A stretch of DNA of 64,000 nt, from positions 7,501 to 71,500 of the forward strand of contig ADNK01001510.1 of the NCBI GenBank assembly GCA_000320545.1, given 5' to 3'. The DNA comes from Bigelowiella natans CCMP2755. Taxonomy: Eukaryota; Cercozoa; Chlorarachniophyceae. The position numbers were made by a program, and so were the translations under genes. Shown piece after piece: positions 1 to 13,394 of the stretch. The notes under the pieces were generated by a model that worked only from the letters and a program-made list of their open reading frames with translations, was not told where the DNA came from and ran no database searches. Each line of letters opens with the position of its first letter. Positions within the stretch are counted from its first letter, which is position 1.

Positions 1-2
1 CT

Positions 3-209
3 GGTGCTGGTTGTATATGCTGTGTAGGCAAGTGGTTCGGCGCCGTTGTGCAGCATATCGACATGGACGAGAAGGTGACTGTGATTCTCAACACCTCCCA
101 ACAACCAAAGATTGCCACTTTCGGCCAGTTACGCGAGAAGGAGGAGGAGGATCGCCACGGTTACACGGCGGCAGTTTTGGAAGGCTTCGAAGAATTTGAT
201 GAGGAATAA
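3..209 (+). CDS. 3' end of an unidentified protein gene (partial)
   Basis: An open frame enters from the left edge and ends at TAA 207-209, giving about 68 residues. The readable part contains KWFGAVVQHIDMDEKVTVIL, then QQPKIATFGQLREKEEE, and finishes in an acidic tail, FEEFDEE. The balanced composition and lack of simple repeats look like real coding sequence. The first 27 bases (ending tgtgtag) could instead be the 3' end of an intron, which would put the exon start at 28. I do not recognise the family and the bulk of the gene lies outside the window. It converges on the coiled-coil gene across a 1.2 kb spacer. Confidence 0.45.
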   Translation, partial: GAGCICCVGKWFGAVVQHIDMDEKVTVILNTSQQPKIATFGQLREKEEEDRHGYTAAVLEGFEEFDEE

Positions 210-1425
210 TGAGTTCGACGACGATGCTGGCGCAAACTCAGTGATATTCGAAATCCAGCATGATACTGAAACACATATACCAGATATGTATACCCGCTGC
301 TACTCGTTAGGAAATGATAGACATGCATGGAATGCCTTATCTAGCCCAACTAGCCAAGCACGCAGGAAAGAATCGTTTGTCAACCTTTGGGTCGATCGCT
401 AGTTGGATATTTCCTCTATTTTATGATCACCATTACATTTACATGTTATGACATGTTGTTCGATTTGCGTGTCGCACATCGCATAAGTTTGTTACGTGCG
501 CATTCTAGCATTGCACATCCAGACATGTTTCAGCAAAGAAGTGCATTATTGAACGACAAGTGTCACAAGTAGCGGTAACGCGAAAAAAAATGAAGCTCAG
601 ATCAGCACACTCACCGAACGACGTACGCATGTGCGTACGCGCATCGCTAGATCGCATACACGCGCTAGCACGACGGCGGTGGACATGAATAGCATGCCAC
701 ATTATCAGCATGATGAATACGATGTAGATGACGATACGATGGTAAAAAATGATGTGTTTAAGCAAGGAAACCGCTGCTATATAATCTATGTGGGTGTTGT
801 GGCCGAGTTGAAAAAACAACACATCTAGATATATCATATGCATGACTGAGGCAACGCTGCTAGCTTACATGCGTACGATGCGTTGCGCGAACGAACGTTA
901 CACTTACGAAATTGTGCCTGCTAGCCTGCATTTACGTGCACTCTCACAGCTAGACAGGTAAAAATACGCTGCGATTATCGAACATAGTTGTAATATAAAT
1001 GATCCATTGTGAATATGAGTATGACTAGTAGAATGAATAAGCGGCTCGAGCTTAGAGAGGCAAGTGTTATTCCGTAATATTATTTGTGTAAGATTGACTA
1101 ATTTCATTTCATATTATCTTTCTCCAATATTTATTGGTTCTAAACTCTGATTCATTGACTCGCTCAAGGAAGCCGACATAGCTTGAATACCTGCAAATTC
1201 AAAACCAAAACACAAGTATGAGCAGATGTGAACAAAAGAATGGTAGTTTTCTTCGATAATTCCCTACTTAACATCAGATTAACGAGATTCTGCTTTATTA
1301 TCTCCCTCATATACCCCGTCTGAGACAGGAATGTTTAAAGGGCCAATGCAATTTGTGCATTAGTTATCATCAGGTGTTGTTTTTCCTGCCATTTCTACAG
1401 TGGGTGCTGGCCATCATAGCTATCA
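210..1425. other. Convergent spacer, palindrome-rich island
   Basis: No gene is supported here; short frames in it are repeat-like or lack context. The segment around 600-900 is dense in short palindromes (gctagc, gcatgc, cgtacg, catatg). It lies between the 3' ends of two converging genes and has the same texture as the other 3' spacers in this window. Confidence 0.55.
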
Positions 1426-4400
1426 TTAGTCGCATATACAACCTTGGGAAGATCCAAATTCAGCAGCCCTGCTCTCAGTTTCAACTCTGTTGAAGTCATC
1501 GATATTCCTGCTGATGTTTCCTCGGCCTTCGTCCGATAGCTGGTGACGAAGATAATGAAGATGACGACCATTGCTTGGCCGTTGGGGGTTGCTCGATGCA
1601 GCAGGGAGACCCACCCTGCTTCTCAAGTTAGTTTTCAGCACACATGATCGCGAGGGATCTTGAAGACTGAGCAATAGCTCTTTAGATTCATTTCCACTTA
1701 TCTTGTTCTCATACTGCTGATACGGCAGCTGCTGCTGCTGGGGTATCTTCGTCATGATAGTACTGGGCTTCGCAATGTTGTTGTTGCTGCTGCTGCTGTT
1801 GCGTGCATCAGAGGAATTTGTTAAAGCGGCCACCATCTGCTTGAATCTTGACAAATCCGCGGCCTTATTTCGTACATCCTCTCGTAGTTCGGCGCAAGTG
1901 CGAAGTAGATGCTGTCCTCTCGCAGCTTCTGCAGTTGCCCTCTTTTGCTGATTCTCGGCTTTTGCCATTAAGTCGCTTCCCCTCCTTTCCAGGGCTTGTA
2001 GCCTCTCTCTTAACGCTCCGTTGACTTCAGCCTGATTTCTGTTTTCAACTTCTAGTCCTTGGAGGCGCGCAAGTAGGAGAGCATTCTCTCGTCGTGCCCC
2101 TTCGAGAAGTGATCTTTGTGTGGTGAGATCAGTTGAAATTCCTTTCAGCTTCGTGGACAATAAGGAAGACCCACTTTCCAGCATCTTCACTGTCCTCTCT
2201 CTCGACTCGAGGCGTAACCTCAACTGTTTGATTTCAACAGCCATAGCTTCTGTATGCCCTGCCAATTGTTTTCTTTGCTCTTCACCTTCTTTATATCGCT
2301 TTGAGGCGGCGTCTCTAGCCTTTATGACGGAATGGAGATTATTTTGTTCCCGGTTTAGACTTTCCTTTAGTTCTTGGACGAGTGAGTTGTGCTCACCTTC
2401 CTTTCGAATCTGGTCACTTCTCAACCTGCCCAACTCCGCCTGACAACTGTTGTACTCGCTTTTCATCACCATGTTACTTTGCGTGTTGCGAAGTGTCCCA
2501 ATCAGTTCTTCTAGTTCCTTGTTTTTTATTATACTCTCCTCCAATTGCTTCCCTAGCCGGTGAACCTGCGACTGCAACCGTTTGGCTTCAGTCGCACACG
2601 TCGCCTTTTCCCTTTGTGCAAGTCTCAACTGCACTTGTAGGTTTTGGTTCTCCTTCTTCAGAGCATCTACTGCCCTTCGAACGGCTTCGACTCCCAAATC
2701 ATCTTGCATATTGTATGCATTCTCTTGTGAAATTATTCGTACGATTTCTCGACTGCTGCTGCTGGCGGGAATATGCAAACCTGATGATTTTAACCTTGAG
2801 GAGTCATAATGATGATAAGATGGAGAATTGGCAGGTATACTAAGTAATCTTAGATGCTGCATAAATCCTGGGAATATGTTGCGCATTTGGCCAAGGCTAT
2901 CTTTGTACCCACTGTTTTGCATCCTAGCGTTCCGCAGAAACCGCCCTGCAGCCATTATTGCGCTCACAGCAGAACGTAGTGATGTCAAATGACGCTTCTT
3001 ATTCGAACGTTTGCTGCCCGCACCGACTATTTTGGAAACCTGATCCCTTGGCGCGGCAGAGGCTGCGAGCGAGAGAAGGCGGGTCTGCTGTGTTCGATTT
3101 TCTCTCATCAGATAATTTTTTTGATGAATCAACTCACGAGCACGAAGTAGCATAGGAGCCTGATGCTTGATCAAGATGTCTAGCTTAGCTTTCATTGTCT
3201 GCATCTTTGAAGCTACATGTTTCGCTGCGGCCAAATTACTCGATAAAAGGCTGTTCTTGCCTTTGAGCTCCTCCACACGCAAAGATAAATCCTTGGCTTC
3301 CACAGACCGCTCGGAAAGAATGTTGTTCAAATGCTCTTTTATTTCCATCACTTCCTTCTCGGCCTTGCCCGCTCGATCTCTTTCCTTTCTTACAGCCTCA
3401 GCAAATTTCTCATTTGCGCTTTCTGTCAAGAAGCGTTTCTCTGCCTTGTGCTGAGCTGCAGCTGCCTTGGCCTCTGCCTTGACCTCCACTATCTCCCTCT
3501 CTAAGTGCCGAATACTTTCCCTGAATTGTGTCTGTTCCTTGACATGATCCAGCTTCAATTCATGGAGCTGCTGTTTGGTCAATTCCATACGTTGTGAGAC
3601 CCGACCTTCTGACTCCCTGGCCTCCCTAGCCCGCTTCCTATCTTTCGAGGCAGTTGTGATCTGCAGCATAGTGCTTGAGGCAACTAACCGAACACCCGCG
3701 ATTAAGCGCCCAACCGCGCCCTCGAATTGCGGATACTTCTGGATGCTCTGTGGCAGATTTGAGACCGATGGAACAGCGCTCAATACGGCCTCCTTTGGTG
3801 ATGATGATGATGATGATGATGATGGGTTTCTTTCCTTTCCCTTCCCATCGTTTTCTTCGTCTCCCTCTTTTTCCTCCTCTTCGTCGTATCCGTCTGCAAT
3901 TCTCCGAAGTGAAGCAGCCATGTCAGTGACGATGTTGGACGCAAGATGTTCTAAATCTGCTACCCGTCCTCTGTATTCGCTCACAAATTCATGCTGCTTC
4001 TCTAGCTCTTTCACGAGAGATTCGATTTGGCGTTGTTGGCTGTTGCATCTGACTTCAAAATTACGTGTTGCTGAGGCTTGTTCCCTATATTTTTCTTCTG
4101 CCTCAGCTACACGTGCTGCCATGTTTTTACGTTCAACAGCATGCCGTTCTGTCGCTGCCTGGGCTTCTAGGCCTCGAAGGCGTTCTCTATCGAGTTGTTC
4201 TTTCGTCTGTTTCTGCAGCGCACGAAGACCAAGCATCTCTGGCCGCAAGGAGGCGATTTCGTCTTTGCATTTCCTCAAAGATTGCAGTTCCGCTTGCTCT
4301 TCCTCATACCTCACTGATCGAGCTCTTAGTTGTGCTAGTTCAGCCCTTCCTGTCTTGAGCTCCTTTAGCAGCCCATCTCTCCCAGCACTTAATGTGCGAG

Positions 4401-5516
4401 ACTCGAAAGTTGCCGCCTCTAATCTTCCTCGCAGCTGTCCTATTATCTCATCTCTTGCATTAAGTTCAGATGCTAGATCTCGGAGAGTCTTCTGTACCTC
4501 ACCCTGTTCCAGGCACATTTTTTCTATCTCGTCCGTTCGTTTTTGCTCAATTCTCTCTCTTTGGGCAACCTCCTCTTCCCTTAGTTTCTCCAAAGATGTG
4601 AGCTGCAATTTGAGACTCTTATTTCTTTTCATAATCTGTTTATTAACCGCCAAGTGTTTCTCCACATGAGATGCACACTCTGCAATCTTGGCCTCTAGTC
4701 CTCCTACTACTTTTAGGTGTTCTCGGGCTTGTTGCAACTTGCTGCGGCGTACTTCTGCAACTTGATTCCGTAAAGCTACCTGGCTTTCGCCGGAGTCACG
4801 CACTTGTAACAGTATATTCTGAAGTTTTTCTTCTCGTGCTGTCTCCTGTTCCTGTAAGAAGTCTAATTGAGCCCTTAGCCTGGCATTTTCCAGTCTCAGC
4901 TGTGCAGCATCGAGAGCTGACGTTTCCCTGTCATTCGAAGGTTCCAAGTAGGAGAAAGAAGGATCAACAAGGTCGGCTTGACTCCTCTTTTTCATGTAGG
5001 AGGAAGAAGGATCAACAAGGTCGGCTTGACTCCTCTTCTTCATGCTTCGAATACTACTTTGCTCGTTGTGTATTCTGGTTTTCATCTCACGACGTGGTGT
5101 TCTATCTTGTTTATTTCCATCTATCTTCTCGCCTTCAGCCATCATGAGTGCAACCCGGCTTTTAGAAGGTGAGTGGATTGTTCGAGATGAGAACTTTGTC
5201 GGCGACGACAGTTTGTCTCTCCCACCATCTTCATCGTCATTATATTCCAGATCGCTACTCAATTCTAATTTGTTATCCAAATGAGGCCGATGCTGTGATA
5301 ACATAATATGGGTAGATTTAAGAGCATTTCCACCTAGCATTAAACCGGAATCATCAAAAGAGGAGTTTCTTGCTCCCTCAGCCTTGTCAAAGTGCTTTAT
5401 CTTAGATTCCTCTTCTGCTATCTCAGCCCGAATGCGTTCTTGTCGTGCCTGGTAGGTGCAGATTTTGTGCAGCAGTGCCATTAATAACAGCAATACGATG
5501 TCTTTACTCCCCTTCT

Positions 5517-5557
<41 letters not shown>

Positions 5558-5751
5558 GAGTTCTACAAACATACACACAAAATCGTGCTGACAAGTGTTC
5601 CAGCATTTCGGTAAAGCATTCGGGTATCCATAGCAACCTTGCTCTCACGTATTCTTTGGGCCAAGTCTTCTTCGCTAGCTTCATCATCAACGATGCCATC
5701 TAGGTTAGTACGGTATAATGAAATATTCCATAGAAAGTCAATTTGATGCAT
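1426..5751 (-). CDS. Large coiled-coil protein, about 1,399 residues
   Basis: The model has two exons: 5751-5575 (start ATG at 5751) and 5448-1426. The 126 bp intron has a GTATGT donor, a CTACCAG acceptor and a (GA)n tract. The protein is dominated by heptad-rich coiled coil (stretches of E, K, R, Q and L, such as LREEEVAQRERIEQKRTDE), interrupted by an acidic, Ser-rich linker whose serine run comes from a trinucleotide repeat near 3800-3825. The N-terminal part holds a 16-residue unit (KKRSQADLVDPS) present twice in tandem. The composition suggests a cytoskeletal, centrosomal or basal-body scaffold, but no diagnostic domain is visible, so this is inference. The start is the first in-frame ATG and could lie further upstream. 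Confidence 0.8.
4948..5043. repeat. 48-bp tandem duplication inside the coiled-coil gene
   Basis: Two adjacent 48-bp copies (4948-4995 and 4996-5043) differ at only a few positions. They keep the reading frame and add a second copy of a 16-residue unit containing KKRSQADLVDP. Confidence 0.9.
5521..5556. repeat. (CT)n microsatellite in intron
   Basis: An uninterrupted CT run of about 36 bp lies inside the single intron of the coiled-coil gene. Confidence 0.95.
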
Positions 5752-7536
5752 GGTCTAACAGCACTATGAAGATACTAAGATACTACAAGCATCGGTTAAA
5801 TCTAAATTAATCCATTTTTTACTAAATGCGGAAAAAAAATGCGCACTGAACATACACGTGTTGTCTTCAGGATGCTATATCTATAGGAATGAGAATACAG
5901 TAAAGTAGTGATGAAACGAGTTGAAACCTAGTTCTGAGCTGGTTGGTGTTAGTTGGAGAGGAGTATTAAGAAGCTGTGCTCTAGGACCGGTATCTGAGAG
6001 GGGAGAACTTAGAATAAGACTACTCATAATCAGGTATGTGTCGTCATAAAGTGGAAAGGATATCCAGCTGTACAAGGGACATTAATGTGCAGGAAAAAGT
6101 TTTGTTCATCTAGACCGTGCTCCTCCATTCCGGTGTTCGTTTATCGGTCCCTCCTACTTCCTACTCAAGGTAGTTCGTTGGGGTTGGGGGTGATGATGGT
6201 TGACCGTTAAGCCGAATACGAGTACTTAGTCGAATGGGTGTCGTTTTGACCGTGCGACATCAAAGTATTCGAACTTAATCTAGTAATTCAGAAATGTTTC
6301 CAGAAGATAGAATTGGTGCGGGAAGTAGCTTCGAATAGGAAATATAGAAGGGAAAACTTGGTAGCGACAAGCGCTAAATCAAGTCGTAGCATGCACTCCT
6401 TTTCTGTGAGCGATGAGGTGGAAATTGCCACGTTGAATCCATGCATCACCCATCTTGAATCTTGAGGGGCGCGGACATCTAGACATGGTGTGCTCCAGCG
6501 GATGTCAAACGAACCTCAATTATTGTGTGGCAAGCTGATAGCGGAGGGTGTAGATGAGTTAGTATACTCCAATCTAGCAATGCTCCTTTCAGATCCCACC
6601 GACGCACGACACACGTCAATTGACGACACACGAGCACGTGTCATGCGTGCGTGCACATGCTATGTGCACAGACGATGCTGACTGTGAATGTTGCACATGA
6701 TTTGAGCGCTGTAGCCGCTGCTTTGCATGCAGCACAGCTACATTAGCTAGTTAGGATGATCATTGATCAAATTCAAATTGGTCACAACATCCGTCCATCC
6801 ATCTAGCCTAGCACAAGCTTGTGAACTTCGCAGCAGCAAGCACATCAGCAGCTGCGTTGGATGGAACGTAAGGTCTGCTGCCATTTCATCACACTTAAGA
6901 TACACATGTGCACATGCAAGTAGGCAATGCTACATGCTGCACAGCGTCCAGCCCACACTTCTGTCATCTAGTCATCTAGCTAATCTTAATTTTACATGTT
7001 CTGTTTCATTCACATAACTGGCTATGATGTGAGCTGCACTCCGCATTCATGTTTTATTCGCTGTCTATTGTTGTTCCATGCATTTTGATCTGTTTTACAT
7101 TTAGGATTAAGGGATACTCTTATTAATCTAGCATATTTCCCGTAGACATGCACAGTGGCGGAATGATTGTGTAACCCCAATCTGCTAAAATGAGGCCATC
7201 GTATTGTGTAACCCCGATCTGCTAAAATGAGGTCATCGTACAGTGAAGTACAGTTTGGTCTATTTCACACTTATGGCGTGCAATCTGGCTGGTTGCACTG
7301 AGAGATTACTGGGAATGCGTGCAAAATATCAGAGAAAGATGGGAGAGTCCCATTATAGAGCAAGGGGGATAAAAGTGTACGACCAATTACTGCACCAGCG
7401 ACCAATGCGGCAGGAAGTGCAGCCAATATACGTCGGCCTCTTTCGAAATCCCGTCCCTTTATTAAATAGCACGTATCAAAGGTTTTTTTTTAAACTAGAT
7501 CTCATAATAACCACCGCCACCATCATCAAATGTACA
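5752..7536. other. Spacer between two minus-strand genes
   Basis: No gene is supported. The 6470-6980 part is rich in CTAG, CATG and TGCA palindromes. The part nearest the TPR gene carries a 37-bp tandem repeat. The spacer must contain the promoter of the coiled-coil gene and the 3' flank of the TPR gene. Confidence 0.5.
7166..7239. repeat. 37-bp tandem repeat, two copies
   Basis: Copies at 7166-7202 and 7203-7239 differ at two positions. They lie about 300 bp beyond the stop codon of the TPR gene. Confidence 0.9.
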
Positions 7537-8541
7537 CTATTCGTGCAATTGCGTGGGTTCGACGCATGTGAGATGTACCTTGGCAATAGCGATGAGTTGA
7601 CGCTTCATGCTTTTACTGAGCCTAGGCACTCTGGTGCGCAGCGTCTCGCCTGGCGCCGAAACTACGGAAGAGTGCGGGGCAACGCTGTCCAGAATATCCT
7701 TCTTGACTAATTTCAGTACCCGATTGAGCTTCTTATTTCCACCAACTCCGGAGGTTTTCTTGCGATTTGCTTGGCGCATTGCATCTTTGAGTTGGGTCAG
7801 GGCTGTACTTGTGTAGGGATGTCGCTCGCCGAATACGGACATTGTGTCCATTAACCCGGCAAAGTAATTGCGCGCGCTAATATCGATATCTCCCTTACCC
7901 TTGAGCGCGTGGGCGAGTAGCATGTGCGCGATTGCCTTTTCCTCGGTAGTTTCGCGGATCTCTTGCGACAAACGGTTTCTTCGCTCCTGTACCTTCAGAT
8001 CGTCTATCGTAGGAATACCCTTCATTCCTAAGTTTTCGCATCAGGAAGACCGACGATAATGTGGAGAGGAGAAGAAGGAGGAAGAGAAATAACGATATAT
8101 CATACTATCTCAAAGTGTTTTTGTTCGAAGATCAGGATTTTTTGTAATTAAGTAACCCGTCAGCTGACGTTGTTGTGCTATGTTAGAGACTGAGAGGGGG
8201 GAGAGAGAGAGAGAGAGGGAGAGAGAGAGAGAGAGATGTATTATGTATACCTAGCATCGATGCTCCGAGAGAGGCAATTACCATGAGCGGCGATTGCTCC
8301 TTACCACTACTATTACCGGTACTACTATCACTACTGCTCCGACTTATCGTTGTATTCAAGACTTCCATTTCCCTATTGAGGTCATTCTTCAGGACCTCGA
8401 GTATATCCACCGCTTTTCCTGCAGCAGCAGCAGCAGCAAGTCATTCATCGGGGGGAGGGGAAAGGAAGCATCCAATTTTAGGGAAGAGGATAGCAGAAAA
8501 GTTCGATGAAATACTTATAAAAAATTGTAATTATCGTACTA

Positions 8542-8626
<85 letters not shown>

Positions 8627-9138
8627 CACACAGAAACACTAAATGAGAAAGAGAGGGTTTCGGAGTCTAATACTATTGACGTTATTTAAGTGGTGGTGTC
8701 GCCCCCTCGCATATCTCCTCCTCCTCCTCCTACTACTACTTCTACTACTACTACTACTACCACTACTACCTGCACATACGATGGCCTCATCATCCATATC
8801 ATCAGCACGGTACAATTCTGCCATGTCCTCTAGCATGCGCGCCTCGCAAATTTGCACAGTTTGCTTCTTCACACGCCCAACCTGTTCATGCGATGTATTC
8901 ATTACCTCATAATCGTACTGTCATAAGATCATCTTATCTATTGCAATTATTAGGTATAATCATACCCTTTCGCCTTCCACGTCGTCCAGTGCAGCGTACT
9001 TTCCAATCCCTTCGATGTGCCATAGGCCCCTCTGCAGCACGTCACGGGCACGCTCACGAGGAAGGGGGGAGAGAGTCGAAATCGAGCCACAATCTAATGC
9101 AACATAGATTGCTATCAAGAAATATAAAATATATGTGA

Positions 9139-9179
<41 letters not shown>

Positions 9180-10091
9180 TAATGTACTACTGGCACAACA
9201 GGATCACCGCTATTGCCATCTCATCATTTATGTGGAAATCTGATCACCTTCTGTCCAGAGCTTCGCCTTTATTCCTACAGCTAGCATCAAATAGGGTAAC
9301 ATCAATGTATATACACCATATATGTGTATGTGGAGGGAGGAAACTACGAATATAGCCTTACTGCTACAATAAATTGTATATAAAATTAATTTCCTCCTAC
9401 AAACATCCAGTGTCTCCTATCCTTGTAATCAATGCCATGATCATAAAATATCTACCTTGACCGGCATGTGCCTTTGCCACCCAGCGCAAATATGATGTGA
9501 CTGTTCTCAGTAGTCTTTCCGCGTTCAGATAATCAGGTTGTCGTGGATTTAAAGCCGCCTCACTCTCCCTTCTTGAGTACGCCTCCAGTGCAAACAGCTG
9601 CCTCAGCAGCTGTGCATTTATTGCTGCTCGTAGACTTGCAGAGTCGGGACCTCCACCACCACAACCACCATCTTTATTGTCGTTTGTTGCAGTAGTAGTA
9701 GTAGTAGTAGCTTCTTGGAAGATGTCTTTCTCGACCTCTGCCTCTTCGTCAACAATCTTACGACACCAATCGAGTTGTCGCTGCTGCGCGGGGGGGAGTC
9801 TATCGATGGACGACGACGACGAAGATGATGGCGATGATTCTAATGAAAGCAAAGACGATGGAGGAGAAAAGGCGGAAGATTCATATGCTACTCTCCTTTT
9901 GTTGCTGCTGGTACTGCTAGAGGGAATCAACCCGCTTTCGTGAGCATACCTGGGGGAGGGAGGGAGGGAGGGAGGGAGTAGTGCAAATGATCATACATCA
10001 TCGAACAGCTGATTGTGATTATATGTATAATAATATGCTCTTTGCTACTGCTGACTGACTGTTGGGACGATTGATGCTAGTGCTGGTTTTA

Positions 10092-10125
<34 letters not shown>

Positions 10126-10347
10126 CGATGCTTGATAACCATGGAGGCTGTCATGGTTTTCGATCATACAACTTCAAAATGTGGGAAACAAAATGCCACG
10201 CGATGTCTAAAGCAAGTCTTCTATAAACAGGGCAGAACACAGACGCAACGTGCTTATGATTGGCTTTCAAGATTGAACGACGATATCATCCTATGCATTT
10301 GACCAAATATTGCAGCAAGCAAGCACACGTATACTAGTAATAGTAGC

Positions 10348-10381
<34 letters not shown>

Positions 10382-11094
10382 ATAATGTTATGATATTACG
10401 GAAGCCATTCTGGGATAATTGGCGGCACGTTGGCTGCAATCTTCATCGATCCTCCTCCCGTTGAGGATGATGAGCTTCCTTCCATCATCACCGCATCAGA
10501 CCCTCCTCTCTTCCCCACCCACCTCAAACTCCGTATCTTATAGTGAAATGCATGGCACAATCGCTTCAGCTGCATCCATGCTTTTCCATCCCGCTCCGCT
10601 ATTTTAGCCCTTGCTAAGGAGAGTTCGGACAAAATTCCATACGATTCGGAAGCCAGGGGATCACTGGGCCCTGCAACTTTGTCGCGAATGTCGGCGCATT
10701 TGCGGTAGCACCACGACGCCTGTCAAAGAAACAGTAGCATTCAAAAATTGCGTTCCACTTCACCGGACTGTGATGATAACCACCATCACTGGCGTAATGC
10801 TATCATCATTATCATCATCATCAGTATTATAAACACATTACAACTGCCTTGCTGAAGTGGCTTGCTAGATTGCACAGTGGTTAAATGGAAATAAAAACTA
10901 GAGGCTACTGACCCTTCCTGCGTTGGATTGGTTGCGCCACAAGGCTCCCAAGATTGCATACGATTGCGATGTCTCTCTACTTTCCGGAGCGACTTGTCGC
11001 CGAATTGCAAGGCACTTCTCGGCTATCTTTATAGCCTGGGGGATCTCTCCCACAATTGCCATTACCTATCGATAACGACAGCAAGAGACAGACA

Positions 11095-11133
<39 letters not shown>

Positions 11134-11811
11134 CAGGCGATAATTTCTCAGCATGTTGATATGGACTACCAATAACCAACAACACAGTTGTTCATCACCC
11201 ATGTAAAAATTAGTTTTACTTGAGAAATCGACTCCAGTACTGGTGCGAGACACGGATGCATGCCCCCAAAAGTTGCATTTCTAATGATGATGAAAATTAT
11301 GAATAATAATGATGATAATGACGATCTTAGACACAAAACCAAATATAGTGATTGATGACCGTATCTCAAAACTAATGTCCATAAATCGTAAGGCCGGCAT
11401 CCAGCGTTGGCATTCCACAAATCGCTTTGCAATGATAGTCGCCATTTCGTCAACACAGGGGTGCAGCTTTGTTCCGTGCATACGCGTTACATATTCTAAG
11501 CAGTGCCGTGCAGCCTTCTCGGCTTCCCATGGATCGCTGTGTATCAGTTTCACCTGATTTACAGGGTGGTGGTGGATAAGTGCAAAATCTTTAGAATGAT
11601 GCCACCCGATATGAGATAGCATCGCAACACATGACGCAAGGTAGGTAGGTAGGTGGTAACATCGGATGCAAATAAGTAGATGATAAACAATGTAATAACT
11701 GCAAATAGCCTCTGGAAGAGATCAGCAATCCTCGGATGAGTTCCATTTCCGCGACTCGCCTTTAAAGAAATGCAGTCGTGAAGAAGAGTATATAAATTGA
11801 AAAAAGACTTC

Positions 11812-11853
<42 letters not shown>

Positions 11854-12274
11854 CAAGCGAATCCTGTAGGAGCCTAACTTTGGCTACAACTGCCGATGTT
11901 TGCTGAATAGCCTCCGCCAGAAGCCGTGTCTCCTCCTCATGATTTCCATTCTTGCAGTTTCTATTTGCTTGGGAGATGTAGTCGGTGGCCATTGATTCAA
12001 CCTGCTCAGAGGCTACCTTCCCCATTCCGAATTGAGTAGAGGATGATGGGCTTAAAAACGAAGGAGGCCTTGGATTCATTAGCCAGTTAGAGAGGCGAGA
12101 GACCCACGAAGGATCACCCTCTGAGTTTCCACCATTACTGCTCCTTAGGATCCGTATGCCTCCTCTTCTACTTGGCTCGGGGTTAAGACCCAGACTCACG
12201 ATGCACAATGAGGCACAAAGGGTTGTTAGAACCGCGGCTGCCCGAATACGGAGGCGGTGGCGGTTTCGTCGCAT
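7537..12274 (-). CDS. Secreted or membrane-anchored TPR-repeat protein, kinesin-light-chain-like
   Basis: Exons that join in phase are 12274-11879, 11759-11700, 11553-11360, 11280-11220, 11065-10913, 10719-10400 and 9949-9456, then one or two unresolved exons (one ends at 8966), then 8881-8770, 8418-8251 and 8027-7537. The N-terminus has basic residues followed by a hydrophobic stretch (AAVLTTLCASLCIVSLGL), so a signal peptide or anchor is likely. Repeats of the kinesin-light-chain or NPHP3 TPR type recur: GNGTHPRIADLFQRLFA, ATFGGMHPCLAPVLESISQ, AIKIAEKCLAIRRQ, VFGERHPYTSTALTQL. TPR arrays bind other proteins, but the partner is unknown. Exons 6 and 7 carry Ser/Thr/Gly-rich inserts. The middle (9456-8881) is the weakest part of the model. 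Confidence 0.75.
8542..8621. repeat. (CT)n-(CA)n compound microsatellite
   Basis: A CT run (8542-8589) passes directly into a CA run (8590-8621) in an intron of the TPR gene. Confidence 0.95.
9141..9175. repeat. (GT)n microsatellite
   Basis: About 17 GT units in the part of the TPR gene where the exon structure is unresolved. Confidence 0.95.
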
Positions 12275-12353
12275 TGCTTCCCTTTTAAAATAGCAGTGTG
12301 TGCATCACAAAGTCATCTAGCACAACAACGAGGCGGGTTCTGATAAGAAGAAA
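12275..12353. promoter_or_regulatory. Head-to-head shared upstream region
   Basis: Only 79 bp separate the start codon of the minus-strand TPR gene (12274) from the start codon of the plus-strand membrane-protein gene (12354). Any promoter elements must be shared or overlap a coding region. No TATA element stands out. Confidence 0.55.
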
Positions 12354-13334
12354 ATGGCCGAGCCGGTAACAACTACCAAACGAATGACCAACATACCAGT
12401 ACGGGAGGGGGTTGAGCGGTTTCTACCGAGCGACATGACTACAGGCAAGTCGCAGTGCCAAATCGCACCCCATTCCATCGGTTGATGCATTTTAGGCAAA
12501 GATTCGAGGATATTTACCGGAGCGAGGAGATCGATTATCGGCACACATACACCAACTACGATGGGGGTGGTACTACTAGAAGAAGAAGGAGAATATGGCC
12601 CCATTGCGCCTTGCGGCGGCGTTCAGCGACGGACGGCATCGAGATTGAAACCTAGAATGAGATCGAGGAGGGCGATGGCAAGGCAGAGGCTATCCGTCTT
12701 TGCTGTTGCTGCTATGAGTGTAGTTGCAATTTGCGCAACGATTCGGTATGGATCTCACCACCTGTGCATGTTTCCTGGATTATTTGTTAAGAATAAAAGT
12801 AATTGTAAATACTATTTGTTTTCACTCGACGTACTGTGTAAAGAGCAAGTAGATTGTTGAATTGTCGTCGAAGAAAAGACTCTAATAGAAAAAGAACACA
12901 CAACACAATAGCGATCGATGATCGATCGAAAAAAATACGTTTTGAAGAATTCTAACAGTGTAAGTCACGCCCTGAATTACAGCATTTCAAACACACGCAC
13001 GTTATGGAAATCGAACCCAATGGCATACTTAATTAAAGGTGGTTCCCCACGAGCGATTTCGCTGGAAAGGAGGCGAAATTGGAGGGAATGGGATGGCTAC
13101 GGGACAAACTCTCTGAGAAGGGCATCGTTTTCAAGGCCAACCCTTCCGTGGCAGAACCCCCGCAAGTTACACTAATGGAACCAAAACGTCCCAATCCGGG
13201 GCTGCTTACATTAGGGTGGTGTTATAAATATAGCACTCATTAGTGAGCAAATTCGACATGTAGAATGCTGCACTTTTCGTCTTATATATTTATCATGCTC
13301 CTCTCTCTCTTTATCTCTCTCTCTCTCTCTCTCT

Positions 13335-13394
<60 letters not shown>

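Noticed and set aside
3575-4669. Long plus-strand open frame (364 codons) opposite the coiled-coil gene
   Set aside because: It is the antisense shadow of Glu/Lys/Arg-rich codons, giving Ser/Cys/Leu-rich low-complexity protein. The minus-strand frame is three times longer and looks like a real coiled coil.
12317-12604. Minus-strand open frame opposite the 311-residue protein
   Set aside because: It overlaps the 5' exons of the plus-strand gene, which join in phase and continue through four more exons. The minus frame has no partner exons.
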